Origin: Kingdonia uniflora
Lineage: Eukaryota > Streptophyta > Magnoliopsida > Ranunculales > Circaeasteraceae
Direction of reading: 5' to 3'
DNA: 64,000 nucleotides
Assembly: GCA_014058105.1 (NCBI GenBank)
Contig: JACGCM010001948.1
Coordinates: forward strand, 1,426,001 to 1,490,000
The position numbers were made by a program, and so were the translations under genes. The number at the start of each line of letters is the position of its first letter. Within the stretch, counting starts at the first letter, position 1. Below the pieces are notes generated by a model, which was given only the letters and a program-made list of their open reading frames with translations, had not been told where the DNA came from and made no database searches. This document shows, in pieces, positions 32,670-42,254 of the stretch.

Positions 32670-33349
32670 AATATGCATGACATATAGTTAAAATAACTCA
32701 TTATGTAAATAGCCGCAAGCTATTCCACATTTGTCATAGTAAAGACTAATGATGTGTGCATGGATTACACAAACAATATTGATTAAATACAAAAGAATCC
32801 AAACAATAATAATGAGTATACAACATCAAACTAAGGGCTCTAGCATTTCCTTACAATCAACTTATATCTAATATGAAAATACATTAAGTTTTATCCTCTA
32901 ATCAAACTAAAAACACCAATACATAAAGAAACAACTAGAGACTGATTATGAAAATGAGTGCATAGGTCATGGTCGTGACAACCCACGACCTATCAACTCC
33001 CCCCCCCCCCCTTTGAAGGATTCGTCTATGAATTTAAAGAGAAGGAAGATCAACTACTGTCACATCCGTATTCTCATACTTTGGACTAAATAATTGCTCA
33101 AGTGCCTCATCTGTGTGATTATGTAGCTACTGGGAAATTAACGTCATCGCTTTACGTGGGCTAGGATACTCACATCATCATATGTCATGTCTTCTCGCAG
33201 TTGTAACAAATGGCCATCATGTCTTGCTTGCCCCCAACTGCTGACGCTGTAAAAGTTAGTGTCATGGTTACTGTAGCTGGTGTTGTGAAAGATGGATATC
33301 ATGATGGCTTTAGCTTAGCCTAAACTCTACGAGCCATCTTTGCTATTTT
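32670..33349. other. Spacer with hairpin and poly-C run
   Basis: No gene. GGTCGTG-ACAACC-CACGACC at 32971-32990 forms a perfect 7-bp stem. A run of 13 C lies at 32999-33011. On the minus strand a G run just before TGATAGG could be the purine primer and LTR start of the gag fragment's element; this is a guess. Confidence 0.35.
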
Positions 33350-33860
33350 TGATAAGGACTGTAGAGAGAATAAGATCATCTCATCCTGAATGCACTTTGT
33401 AAGACCCAAACAAAAGTGACTAACCCGTTGTGCCTATGACTCGAATAACACAATATGTGACAATAACATGTAAAAGTCACTAGCATAATCATCCACAGAC
33501 TCACTCTGACCCTGACATAAGGTTTGAAGATTAACAAAACTTTCCTCTTCATAAGTGTTTGGGATAAAATGAGCCATCATCTTACCCTCATAGCCTCTCA
33601 CTCTGTGATTTAATCATGGCCCCTGCATTCCTATAACTGCTGAATGTTCTCCCACCAATTTAGTACGTATCTTGTCAGCTTTGTCTATACAGTATCACCT
33701 CCCTCTGTTCAATGTACTTCTTGAATGCAAGCATCATATGAACCATATTTAACCAATCTATAAAACATTCGTATTTTATTTCCCATTAAAATCTGGCACG
33801 TTAATCTTCACATTTGAGTTCATATTCTGTATCACAAAAATAATAGCGTTCGCAACCTGA
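33350..33860 (-). pseudogene. gag fragment of a different gypsy element
   Basis: The minus strand reads, across frameshifts, EGKMMAHFIPNTYEEESFVN, LQTLCQGQSESVDDYASDFY, ...VSHFCLGLTKCIQDEM and IAKMARRV, the order of a retrotransposon gag domain (LxQGxxSVxDYxxxF core). Upstream, near 33830, NMNSNVKINVPDFNGK matches the usual gag start. It is not close to gag of C, D or E. No pol follows; the element is a remnant. Shell protein of a gypsy element of other lineage, inferred. Confidence 0.65.
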
Positions 33861-34146
33861 CTCTCTGAGTTACCCTGGTAGCCATACCTCTGAGTACCAC
33901 ATTGTGGTTATTGTCCATACCTAGTAGCTCTTATACCCAAAGTTGGTTGATAGTTGTCCATGCGAGAACGTGTTTTAAAGTTATTTGGCATGTTACCGCG
34001 ACTTCGACCTCTTATGTCATAGAAATAGTACTTATCCCCGTATCCTCTCTAGTCATAGTTATCCTAAAACCTGTTCTCAATTGAGAACCTATTTCCTGAT
34101 GCACATTATTTGTGCTGACAACCCTGTTCTGAATATCGTGACCAAC
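33861..34146 (-). other. Degraded sequence upstream of the gag fragment
   Basis: No clear frame. Probably the leader or N-terminal part of the same element. Confidence 0.3.
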
Positions 34147-34995
34147 ATAGGAATAAAAGTTGTATCCATAGAAACATAATTTATGTGGCAAAGCATTACC
34201 AAGATTGTTGGTCTTCTAGGGTTGGCATATGGCTACAAATTAAGAATCCAGAGGCTTGACGCTACCCCATAACTTTCAATATCGAGTGCTCTAATAAAAC
34301 AACAAGTAATAACACTATCAAACATACATAAGTAGTATGTATGCTCTTAGAGAATGGTTAAGAAGAAGTTAGGGACCAAAGCCAACCTATATCTCCAAAT
34401 TTTGAGCAAAATTTTGACAAAAGCTTGTCATTATACTTTATTGCACTAAATCGACACTGGAATACTTGGCAAGAAGCAGGTGTGGCAACAAAGAAAACAA
34501 AGATCAGACGAGTCCTCAAAGAGCAGCCTATTTTATCTTTGATTTGAATATCATCATATTACTATAATTTTAAGATAATTGCAAGACCATTTATCAAAAA
34601 GATTACCTAAAAGAAAAATAGCCTAAATTTGTTATATTTTAAACATAAAAAAATTGACCTGAAATCCGAGCATCATTCATGAGTTTCAAAATATAAGTAC
34701 CAGTATAAATTATGGGAGTAACACATGTAAAGAACGCTGATACAAGATTAACTACTGTAATAAATAAAAAAACACCAATTCATATTTTACTGGTATTAAT
34801 AATCAATAAGACATCATCGCTATTGTGAAAGTATTGAATCAAAATTTAAAGAGTCGAATCTTACTTACTTGCAGCTGCAGAGAGAAAAATAAGTTGATTT
34901 CAATCCAAGTTGGTTGGACTCAGAGTTTTTGAAGGTAGTTTTGAGATTCACAGATTTTGTATCGCAGAGGAACTAGTTGTTTTTGGTGTCGAGAG
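34147..34995. repeat. Direct repeat copy 1, left part
   Basis: Matches 50928-51710: shared blocks include GTGGCAAAGCATTACCA, CACTATCAAAC.TACATAAGTAG and GACACTGGAATACTTGGCAAG-like sequence. Copy 1 continues at 50549 beyond element C. Old duplication, since the copies differ by many substitutions and small gaps. Nature of the segment unknown. Confidence 0.75.
34991..34995 (+). repeat. Left target site duplication of element C
   Basis: GAGAG; the same bases follow the other LTR at 50544-50548. Confidence 0.88.
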
Positions 34996-35700
34996 TTTAA
35001 TAGCCTAATTCTAGGATTTAGACTTAGCCTTTACACCAGATGTAATCAGAACGCTAATAATAACTAACGTAAAAGTTTAACATGAAAAACCTTTGAATAG
35101 GTTAAAAATCATGACCTCTTTTGAGGATTTTAGAAAGAGAAATATGTTATTGAGAATGATAGCTATTACAAGATGTTATGCAGAGACTTTCTTAATTGGG
35201 TAAAAGTCCTCCTCATCTTGAATTCTCTAGATCTATTTATAGGTCTTATAATATGACTGTTTGATGACCATTATGATTCTTGATGACAGACATTACAAAA
35301 TATATGTTAGATACTCTTTGACCAGATTGTGTAATAGACTGGTTTTGCTTATCTTGTAACAGCTATATTGATTATACTGTGTCTGTTGACTCGAACTGTT
35401 GATGTAGAGGTTAAATATTGAATATCAAATACTTCTTTAGTAGTGCTTCGTGTATGCAGAAGAGTTCAAGGATAAAGCATGAGTCTGAGATTACAAAATA
35501 AGCTATTACAAGACGGCTCTCAACCAAGAGTACAAGGAGTATCATGGATGAGTGGTGTTGGTTGAGAAACTCGTACTGTATTTACTTCTTGATGTTGCTA
35601 TCTTATTTCTGACGGTGCCACATGCTCTGTTGGTGAGGTCAAAAGTTCATATGTTGGTCAAGATGAGGTATGAGTCTGAGATGCAGAATAAGCTACCACA
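34996..35700 (-). repeat. Element C 3' LTR
   Basis: 705 bp. On the minus strand starts TGTGGTAGCTTATTC and ends GGCTATTAAA (decayed). TATA box CTATAAATAG at about 35242-35233. Contains an internal copy of its own start (TGTAATAGCTTATTTTG at 35510) 190 bp downstream, a duplication across the LTR border. Confidence 0.9.
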
Positions 35701-35715
35701 ACCGCCCCCTCTCAG
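35701..35715 (-). other. Element C polypurine tract
   Basis: Minus strand CTGAGAGGGGGCGGT directly before the LTR start; same as B. Confidence 0.85.
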
Positions 35716-35923
35716 CCAACAATACGAGAAACCTTGTGGGTGAGTAGTGTTGGTTGAGAAGTATCATTAATATTGTAGTTAATATCTTATAATCATTTCC
35801 AATGTATATTCATGAGTATCTGTTTATGGCTTTTGGGTATCCGAGAACCAATGGTTCTAGTCAATGATGTTTGCATGGTTGAAGTTTGGAATTTGAAGAG
35901 TCAACTTAGAATGTTGCTCATAG

Positions 35924-35932
35924 TATAAAAGG
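35924..35932 (+). promoter_or_regulatory. TATA box of element C antisense gene M1
   Basis: TATAAAAGG, 107 bp before the M1 ATG at 36031, followed by a TC-rich leader. Points the same way as M1 and away from pol. Confidence 0.6.
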
Positions 35933-36030
35933 TATTCTGAGATGAGTGTGGAGAACCAAGTCTTCATCTCTGATTTTCTTCTCTTCTATTCTTGCTTCTA
36001 TATTTGGAAAACTTGTAACTGTTTAAGAGG

Positions 36031-36314
36031 ATGGTGACTACCAGGAACCAATCTCGGGAGTCTAGAATTCGTAGAAAAATAGAGGTATTGCATATCTGGT
36101 ACTTTGGATACCAACCTCTTTATTTGCCTACATTGATTCCTGTGTTGCCTACCTATCACCGCATGTCATATGAAGACGTGATGGGGGCGGGGGATGATTA
36201 TTGTCAGATGGTACGGTTTTACTATCTGTTGACATCTGAGGCTGAGCGCCAAAATAGGCTTTGGTTACTGGCGGAGTTAGACATATCTCTCAGCAGTCAA
36301 CAAGGAAGAAGATG
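36031..36314 (+). CDS. Element C antisense gene M1 (MVTTRNQ protein), first part
   Basis: ATG 36031, open for 94 codons: MVTTRNQSRESRIRRKIE, then WYFGYQPLYLP, LPTYHRMSYEDVMGAGDDY, CQMVRFYYLLTSEAERQNRL and WLLAELDISL. Copies in B and A share the opening, the YF block, the YxxMSxxxV block and FYYLL. The family continues in B for about 110 more residues; in C the matching DNA (36297-36530) is turned round, so the protein ends early with a chance tail. Basic at the start and acidic later; no known domain. Its TATA box is 107 bp upstream. Function unknown; related to M2. Confidence 0.6.
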
Positions 36315-36530
36315 AAAAATTAAAGCAACTTCCAAACCCTGATCCCATGCTGCAAGATCCAGGAAACAGTTAGAGTTAGAAATCATAGATGAAAGATCTT
36401 CTTCATGACCAAAATTTATGGTCCAGGGAAGAAAATGATCTCCTCTATCATCACCACCTCCTCCAACAATACCCCTACTTCCCAGCATGCTAGAGACAGA
36501 TGGAAGGTCTTATTTCTTATAAATGACCAA
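36297..36530 (-). other. Inverted second half of M1 in element C
   Basis: Read on the minus strand this matches the second half of B's M1 (minus strand 9940-9640): for example GHEEDLSS here and GCEEDPSL there, and the DNA CCAAAC.CTGATCCC is on the plus strand in both. Since B and C are in opposite orientation, the segment is inverted relative to M1 in one of them. In A it lies as in B, so C is the changed copy. Confidence 0.55.
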
Positions 36531-37322
36531 CTCACTAGAGAGTAGGGGTATTAAATATTAACTAACACTTAACTGTTACTTGATATATTATTAAAAGTAA
36601 TCTGTATATTGTCTGAACTGATTATTGTACCTATAAAGTAATTTGTTAGATTTGTTGGGAACATTTAATTATCTATGAAGTATTCTGTAAGGAAAATTTT
36701 CGAACTTAATGAAATATCTTCGTTCTGGCATCATGACTCTTTGTATCAAACTTTTTTCTATAATTTTCTATTATAAAATAGGTGTAAGTTAATTATGGGG
36801 TGTGATGAGGAAAATTGTGCTGTAAGGATTTTAGGATGTTTAGTGGTAAACGGCAGTGATAGGTGAGATTATAAAATTAGAAGAGTTCAAAAATGTGATG
36901 AAGGAAAGTAAAAAATTTCTGTAAAGTGACTGGGTTGTTAAAAAGATATATGGTTTTTCTGCGACTTGTGACTTTGAACTGGATGAAAGAATGTCTCAAA
37001 CTGTGGATAAACTTGATAAGGGTCTGTAGGTGCCACCGCTAGACTCGCATGACTTGGTATATTGCCATCTGCATATTTGTGCGTATAAATCTGAGAAGCT
37101 ACTTCATAATATGGAAACAATGACCTGTCCCAATATTCTGGATCTTATGTTGATCTTCTCCTATTCCACAAACTTTTCTTAAAGATATATCCTTCAGCCA
37201 AATTAGTGGGGTGATATGAATTTCCAAAGATCTTCATGGTGGCTATAAAGTAGTGATTATTGGCTAATATGACTTGTATCTTCTGTAGGGATAATTTTAT
37301 TATTGAGGTATTGTGATAAACC
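36531..37322. other. Element C spacer between M1 and M2
   Basis: AT-rich, no supported gene. Should contain the M2 promoter; no convincing TATA box is picked out. Confidence 0.4.
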
Positions 37323-37682
37323 ATGGTGAGGACTCGTTCTCAGCGTGCTCATTAGGCAGCTAATGGTTGGTTTCATATCAAGGTTGCTGAACTTCGTGAG
37401 TGGTATTTTCAGCGATTGCCTTATGATACTATTTTACCAAAATTACCATTAAATCTGACCGGACTAGATGATGAAGGTAAGCGTACAGAGTATGATCACT
37501 TTTTTTGGTACAATGTGTTTTGTAGGTCCCTGCTGAGTGCCATGGTCTGGGAACTGACAGTTTGACAGCTCGCGTGTGACAAGATTGTTGAAAAGGATGC
37601 AAGGGCAACACGAGGAGAGATAATTTTGTATGGGGAGGTGAATCATCGAGGCCACTTTAGATATAATTGGAGAGCTCAATAA
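37323..37682 (+). pseudogene. Element C antisense gene M2 (MVRTRSQ protein)
   Basis: ATG 37323: MVRTRSQRAH, a stop, then WFHIKVAELREWYFQRLPY, LPKLPLNLTGLDDEGK, DHFFWYNVFCRSLL, a second stop, and RGEIILYGEVNHRGHFRYN to a stop at 37682. About 119 codons, two in-frame stops. The K[IV]xxLxxWYF block also occurs in M1 of the same element, which shows that M1 and M2 are paralogues. Copies in A and B have the same length. Function unknown. Confidence 0.65.
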
Positions 37683-38072
37683 GCTCGACGTGTGAGAGCT
37701 CATAATAAGTAATCTGTTTTTAGTATTTTGTGTTGGAACCCAAAAAAATGTAAGATGAGGCATAGTTGATGCCTCGATCTGATTGAATAAGAATAAAGTA
37801 TTATGTTTTACTATTTGCGTACAGATATTGTGGAGGACAGCTGTAGCATTTTAACAACTGTATAGATATCTTTGAATTTTAAATATGGATCTATTTTAGG
37901 AATATTGTACGATATTGGAAGAGTATAAAAGTAAGGTGATTGGTCATTTGTACTGTATTGTGGAAGAGGTACAAAATTTTTAATGGCAGACAATAGAGAC
38001 AGACGTGATCACAAAAATTATGATGATGCTTTTAACTAAAAAGAGGTGCTTGTAGAGACAATAGGGATGGCT
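37683..38072. other. Element C spacer between M2 and aORF promoter
   Basis: No gene seen. Minus-strand open frames here (for example 37811-37993) are shadows without relatives. Confidence 0.4.
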
Positions 38073-38125
38073 GACACGTGTCAAAAGGAGCCGTCATTTC
38101 AAAAACTGAGAGAGGGTATAAAAAC
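38073..38125 (+). promoter_or_regulatory. Element C aORF promoter: GACACGTGTC box and TATA box
   Basis: The palindrome GACACGTGTC (38073-38082) lies 35 bp before TATAAAAAC (38117). B has the same pair at the same spacing. A CT-rich leader and ATAAATC follow in both. This is the best supported independent promoter for the antisense gene. Confidence 0.65.
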
Positions 38126-38228
38126 TCGTATTTCTCTCCCTCATAAATCACCAACAGTTGTAGAGAGAGAAATCATTGGTGCAACTATTATAGCCAAAGA
38201 GAGGAAATGTTTGAGTTTTGAGTTTGAT

Positions 38229-38346
38229 ATGAGGGGGAAAGGTTCATCGGGTGATATAAGACCTATGGAAAAGCGACTGGAGTGGTTATTCTTGGGAAGA
38301 CGATTGGGTAAAGTGGAAGATTGTTGTTCTTCAAGCACAGGTTGGT
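38229..38346 (+). CDS. Element C aORF first exon (M3)
   Basis: ATG 38229 gives MRGKGSSGDIRPMEKRLEWL, ending LGKVEDCCSSSTG before a donor (ACAG|GTTGGTGAC or, in better phase, GGTTG|GTGACA). The frame is open upstream to 38046 but that part includes the promoter, so the later ATG is preferred. Matches the B exon at 7745-7936. Intron to 38661, acceptor ATCTGTAG. With the second donor the codons run on in frame as STGW|SSIRSK. Small charged N-terminus of the antisense protein. Confidence 0.55.
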
Positions 38347-38661
38347 GACATACGTCTCTGTTTGGTTTTGCAGCAATCTTTATGTATATCTTTTTGGGTT
38401 GATGGGTACAGGGGTTTGATAATGTAGGAGGCTAAGATCTTTGAATGCGTGATGATAAAATTTTGTTGTGTATAAGTTTTGGTATATGAATAGATTGTAG
38501 AGAGAGAAAATACTTGCTTGAAGAAGGAGAAGAAAAATTGAAATGATTGATTTTTGTTTTTTATTTTGGGAAATTGCAAAGGAGACGTGTTGATTGGGTA
38601 TAAGGTGAGGTTGTTTTTATTGTATATAGAGATAATGATAAAATATTTCTTATATCTGTAG

Positions 38662-39480
38662 GTCCAGTATACGTTCCAAACCTAGTATTCTCACTAGTAG
38701 ATTTGTAGTATCTTCAAGTTCGGAAGAAACCACATCTTCGGGGATAGGGGATGAGTGTAGTGCCATGGAAGAAACTGTAGATAGCGTAGAGATGATTGTA
38801 GAGGTTGTGGAAACTAGTAAAATTGAGAAAATGATATATAAAGAGGATAGAAAGAAGAAAGATAAATTTTTTATCATATATCCGGAGGGAGTAGATGTAG
38901 GTAAAGAATTTTTGAAATACAACAAGAAATTTCAAGGAGAATCGGGAAGTTATCTGGAGGACCAAGGTCGCTGGTTTAGGGCATATGTCCCAGGAAAGGG
39001 GAAGGAGGAGGTATACTACCAAGTCCCTTGCTTGGAGAATTGGATGAAGGAGAAAGGGATTGATGAAGATATAAATTTCTTGTACTATAATGGCTTCGGG
39101 CTATTAGGCCCGTGTGATGGGTTTTTATGTTATTTGAACCAGGTCGTATATGGCTTTAGGATTCCTCTGATCTTCTTTCAAAAAGGGGGTACGAATGTAT
39201 TACAGTGTTTCCCCGCCCAGCTAAATAGGAATGTATATGAGATGATGGGGGTATGTGAGGTACTGAATGAAAAAAGGAGAAAGGACGGGACTGCTAAGTA
39301 GTTCGAAGCTGAAGATGCGTTAAAATTTTATAAATGGAAATATGTTAAAGGTCGAAGTAGTGGTTACCTGCATAGTGATTCAACTAAGCCGAAAATTTTT
39401 AACTTTAAATCTGCGGGTAGACCATAGAACGATCACCTTCTGTGGGTAGAGGGTAACTGTATGTAGGTTCCAGATGAACC
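38662..39480 (+). CDS. Element C aORF second exon with Transposase_28-like domain
   Basis: Open from 38662 to 39301 without a stop (213 codons), then after one TAG the similarity continues to about 39480. Serine-rich start (VVSSSSEETTSSGIGDE), then an acidic-to-lysine-rich region, EFLKYNKKFQGESGSYLEDQ, and the domain core EGxxDEDINFLYYNGFG..., GFLCYLNQVVYGFRIPL, CFPAQLNRNVYEMMGVCEVL. The core resembles Pfam Transposase_28 by its YGFRIPL...PAQLxxN pattern and matches element A. After the stop: KPKIFNFKSAGRP, WVEGNCM. Longest intact antisense coding piece in the window; a DNA- or particle-binding role is only a guess. Confidence 0.65.
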
Positions 39481-39597
39481 AGCGCTCAAACAGAGCTATA
39501 AATATTATAATCCGAGTAAGTAATGTTGACCAATCTTCGAATAACCAATAACATGTCTTCGAGCTGCTGAATAATCTTTTCATTCTTGTTTTGGCAG

Positions 39598-40150
39598 AAC
39601 CCAATCCTTCATCTACGCCTGATAAGACCAACCTATTCAACTGCAATGCTCGAAATCAGGATGAGTTAAAGCATGTAATTGGTGAACTCGGTATCCGTAG
39701 AGATAAAAAGGTAGATTATGTGGTACCCAAAGTATAGCGGGTTCACAAGAAAGGAGATATGGCTGAGGGGAAAGTTGTTTGACAATTGATGATGTCCTTA
39801 GTCTTCCACCTCCTGCACCTCAGACCACCAATCAGACTAATCGAAGGTTGGAGAAGTCAGCTCAACAGAGTACCCCTACTACTGGGGTAGGGACCATAGA
39901 ACAAGAGATCGCATAGATTATCTCTGGAGATGTGGAGGAGCGACTGAAAGTGAGTGTGGTTGCTCCTACCGAGGCCGAGCAGAGCTTTATGAAAAAAAAA
40001 TGGTATGAGGAAGAGAGTAGTTCTCGAACTAATCCTTATGCTGTAGCCAGAATAAAAGTGCTAGAACTGAAATACTATCTGATGACTGGGACGGACCTGG
40101 AGCAGCTCGATGATGAGTATTACGAATATACTTTTGTTGTATGTGTTTGA
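39598..40150 (+). pseudogene. Element C aORF third exon
   Basis: Acceptor TTTTGGCAG|AACCC, then PNPSSTPDKTNLFNCNARNQ, DELKHVIGELGIRRDKK, a stop, and after a frame change at ~39780 a second piece from 39932 (MEERLKVSVVAPTEAEQSF, MKKKWYEEESSSR, TDLEQLDDEYYEYTF). Acidic and helical. No known domain. Four or so stops or frame changes. Confidence 0.5.
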
Positions 40151-40221
40151 AATTGTTAATTGTATTTGAATTTGGACTAAAAGCTGTTGTGCTAAATTAT
40201 CTTTGTGCATTTTTATACTGC

Positions 40222-40689
40222 CAACTCTCAATGCTGCTGAAGGGGCAACAAAGTATCTAGAGAAGAGGAGCTATGAAGTTTGATGCTCAATCGGCACGTA
40301 TGAAGGAGCTCGAGACTGAGTTTAAGCTAGAGAAAGAGAAGAGAGCTAAGGATGCTAAAACGGCTTCAGAGTTCATAGAAAAGTATAAAGAGTTAGCGAG
40401 GTAAGATGACCTTATGTCAAAATCAGTCAAAGCACATTTAGTGAAAAAAGATCACTTCGTCCAATCTTATTATGATTTTGGATTGAGTGAAGCTAACGTG
40501 GAGCCAGGTCGGACCGGTAGATATGGTGAAATAGTTTTTCCTACAGAGGTTGCGGAAGAAGTGATGGTTGATGTCGTTATTTTTCCTGAGAAAATGTTGG
40601 ATCTTCTGTCAAAACATACTAATCCAACCCATCCTATTGGGAAAATGTTAGAGCCTCTATTTGAGGTAAAAATTAGCAAGAATCTCTAA
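40222..40689 (+). pseudogene. Element C aORF fourth exon, helical part
   Basis: Piece 40260-40405 reads RMKELETEFKLEKEKRAKDA and FIEKYKELAR to a stop, then from 40414 MSKSVKAHLVKKDHFVQSYY and GKMLEPLFEVKISKNL to a stop at 40689 (91 codons). The first part is a short coiled coil. The second has an acidic-hydrophobic mix and no known domain. Confidence 0.5.
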
Positions 40690-40846
40690 ACATTCTGTGA
40701 TATTCTATTTTAACTTTATACGACTTGTTTGATTTGGATGTGATTTGTACTATGTATTGTTGTACACTATTTAAGTTTGATTGATGTTTTGAAATATGCT
40801 ATTTTTGAATGTCTATATGATAACAAGATATTTGTAATTTGTGTAG

Positions 40847-42049
40847 GAGATAGAGCGATTAAGAAAAGCTAATTTCGAACTGGAGAAAATGTTGAGTAGA
40901 GCGAGGGATTCCATGGCTCGTATTCAACAAGAACTTAATAAAATTGAATATGAGAGAAGGCAATTTAAACTTAATTCTGAGAAAACGTTTAAGGAGTTAT
41001 ATGACCTCCATTGTAGATATGCAAAGATAAAAATAGAGAGGGACGAGGTATTAATAAAGGAAGAGGAAAAGGGGGTATTAGTTTAAAAACCAAAAGAGTT
41101 GACTTGTTTTAATGGCCCGATTGATAAGGCTTGGTGTCAAAGTGTGTTGATTGCCCTAACATTGTATTTTGAGGTCGAAGTAGATAGTGAACAGAGTTTA
41201 AAAGAAGCTTATGTAGAGCTTCTAAAGGAAAGAGGTGTAGTTCCGGACCCAGCTCGAGTTATGTTTTTAGCTCAAGAAGTACGTAATCGTCATAGTTTAG
41301 AGGTAAGAAAGTGCTCCACTCGAGCTGGTGTATCTATTGTATGGGGTGATATAGAACTTTTATATGATGTGTTTGGCTTTATGTAGGATCGGAAAGCTAT
41401 GAGAATTAAATTTTTAAGGATAAGAAAAGAGCAAATAGAGGTTCAACAGCGATTAGAATGTGAGTTAAAGGAGTTGCAAGATCTAATATCACAACATGTT
41501 GAGCAAAAAATATCTTTAGCGATGTGATTGTCAAGAGAAGCGATTGTTTGAATGAAGGTACAAGCAGATGTGAGGGCTTTAGGTGTATTGCAAAATGAAA
41601 TGCGGTAGTGGCTATACAAGGCGCATATGCAATTGAAGGAACATCTATATCTGTTACGATCAAAAGTCGTTGCTCGAATAGAACAAGTGTGCCATATAAA
41701 TAGTATCATTGATTTTTATGGAGGAGAACTGGCAAGGGTAGAGAATGAATTTAGGAAGTTTATAACAAAATGTGGGAAGGATTTTGATCTAGAGAATGCT
41801 AAGGCTGAATATATGGGGTTCACTAAAAATGAGTGGGAAATTGTTGGTGAAAAACTCACTCTTAGGTGAGGGAACTGTCATCATAAGAAGATGAAGAGGA
41901 GGTCGAGAGTCTAATACCCCAATCGCGATGCAAACAATGCCAACAGAAGGTAATGACTTTTATAGCTCTTGTAGATGTTCAAGTAACGAGTAGAAAGAGT
42001 TTGAAAGATAAAGGGCAGTCTTCGCATATCTCGAAGAGGTAAAAATAGG
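40847..42049 (+). pseudogene. Element C aORF fifth exon group, coiled coil
   Basis: Acceptor TTTGTGTAG|GAGATAGAGCG at 40847, then EIERLRKANFELEKM, ARIQQELNKIEYERRQ (heptads), a stop at ~41084, 41099-41386 (YVELLKERGVVPDPARVMFL), a stop and more helix, then 41627-41869 with EFRKFITKCGKDFDLENAKA. The last matches E at 63995-63935 (EFRKFVTGCGKDFDIENTKA). Ends at donor AAATAGG|GTGTTC (42049/42050), also conserved in E. There may be a further intron near 41386; I could not place it. Confidence 0.6.
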
Positions 42050-42254
42050 GTGTTCGGGTTTATTACCCCTGTATATGTGAGATCTTTGTATACTGCTTTG
42101 TTTGGATGATAAATGAAATCTATTCTTTTTGATGATAAAGTAGAATGATATATTGATGTTACTTAGATAAAATGTTCTTGATTTAAACTTGTTAATTGTG
42201 ATATGTAATCTGTCTGTATAAGCAAACTATGATAAATATAAACTGTAATGACAG
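42050..42254 (+). other. Conserved intron of the element C aORF
   Basis: Donor AAATAGG|GTGTTC, acceptor AACTGTAATGACAG|GTGGAA; 205 bp. Element E has the same donor and acceptor sequences around a 202-bp intron (63703-63502). Confidence 0.65.

Noticed and set aside
38665..39022. Minus-strand frames over the Transposase_28-like exon
   Set aside because: The plus-strand frame is conserved with element A; the minus frames are shadows.
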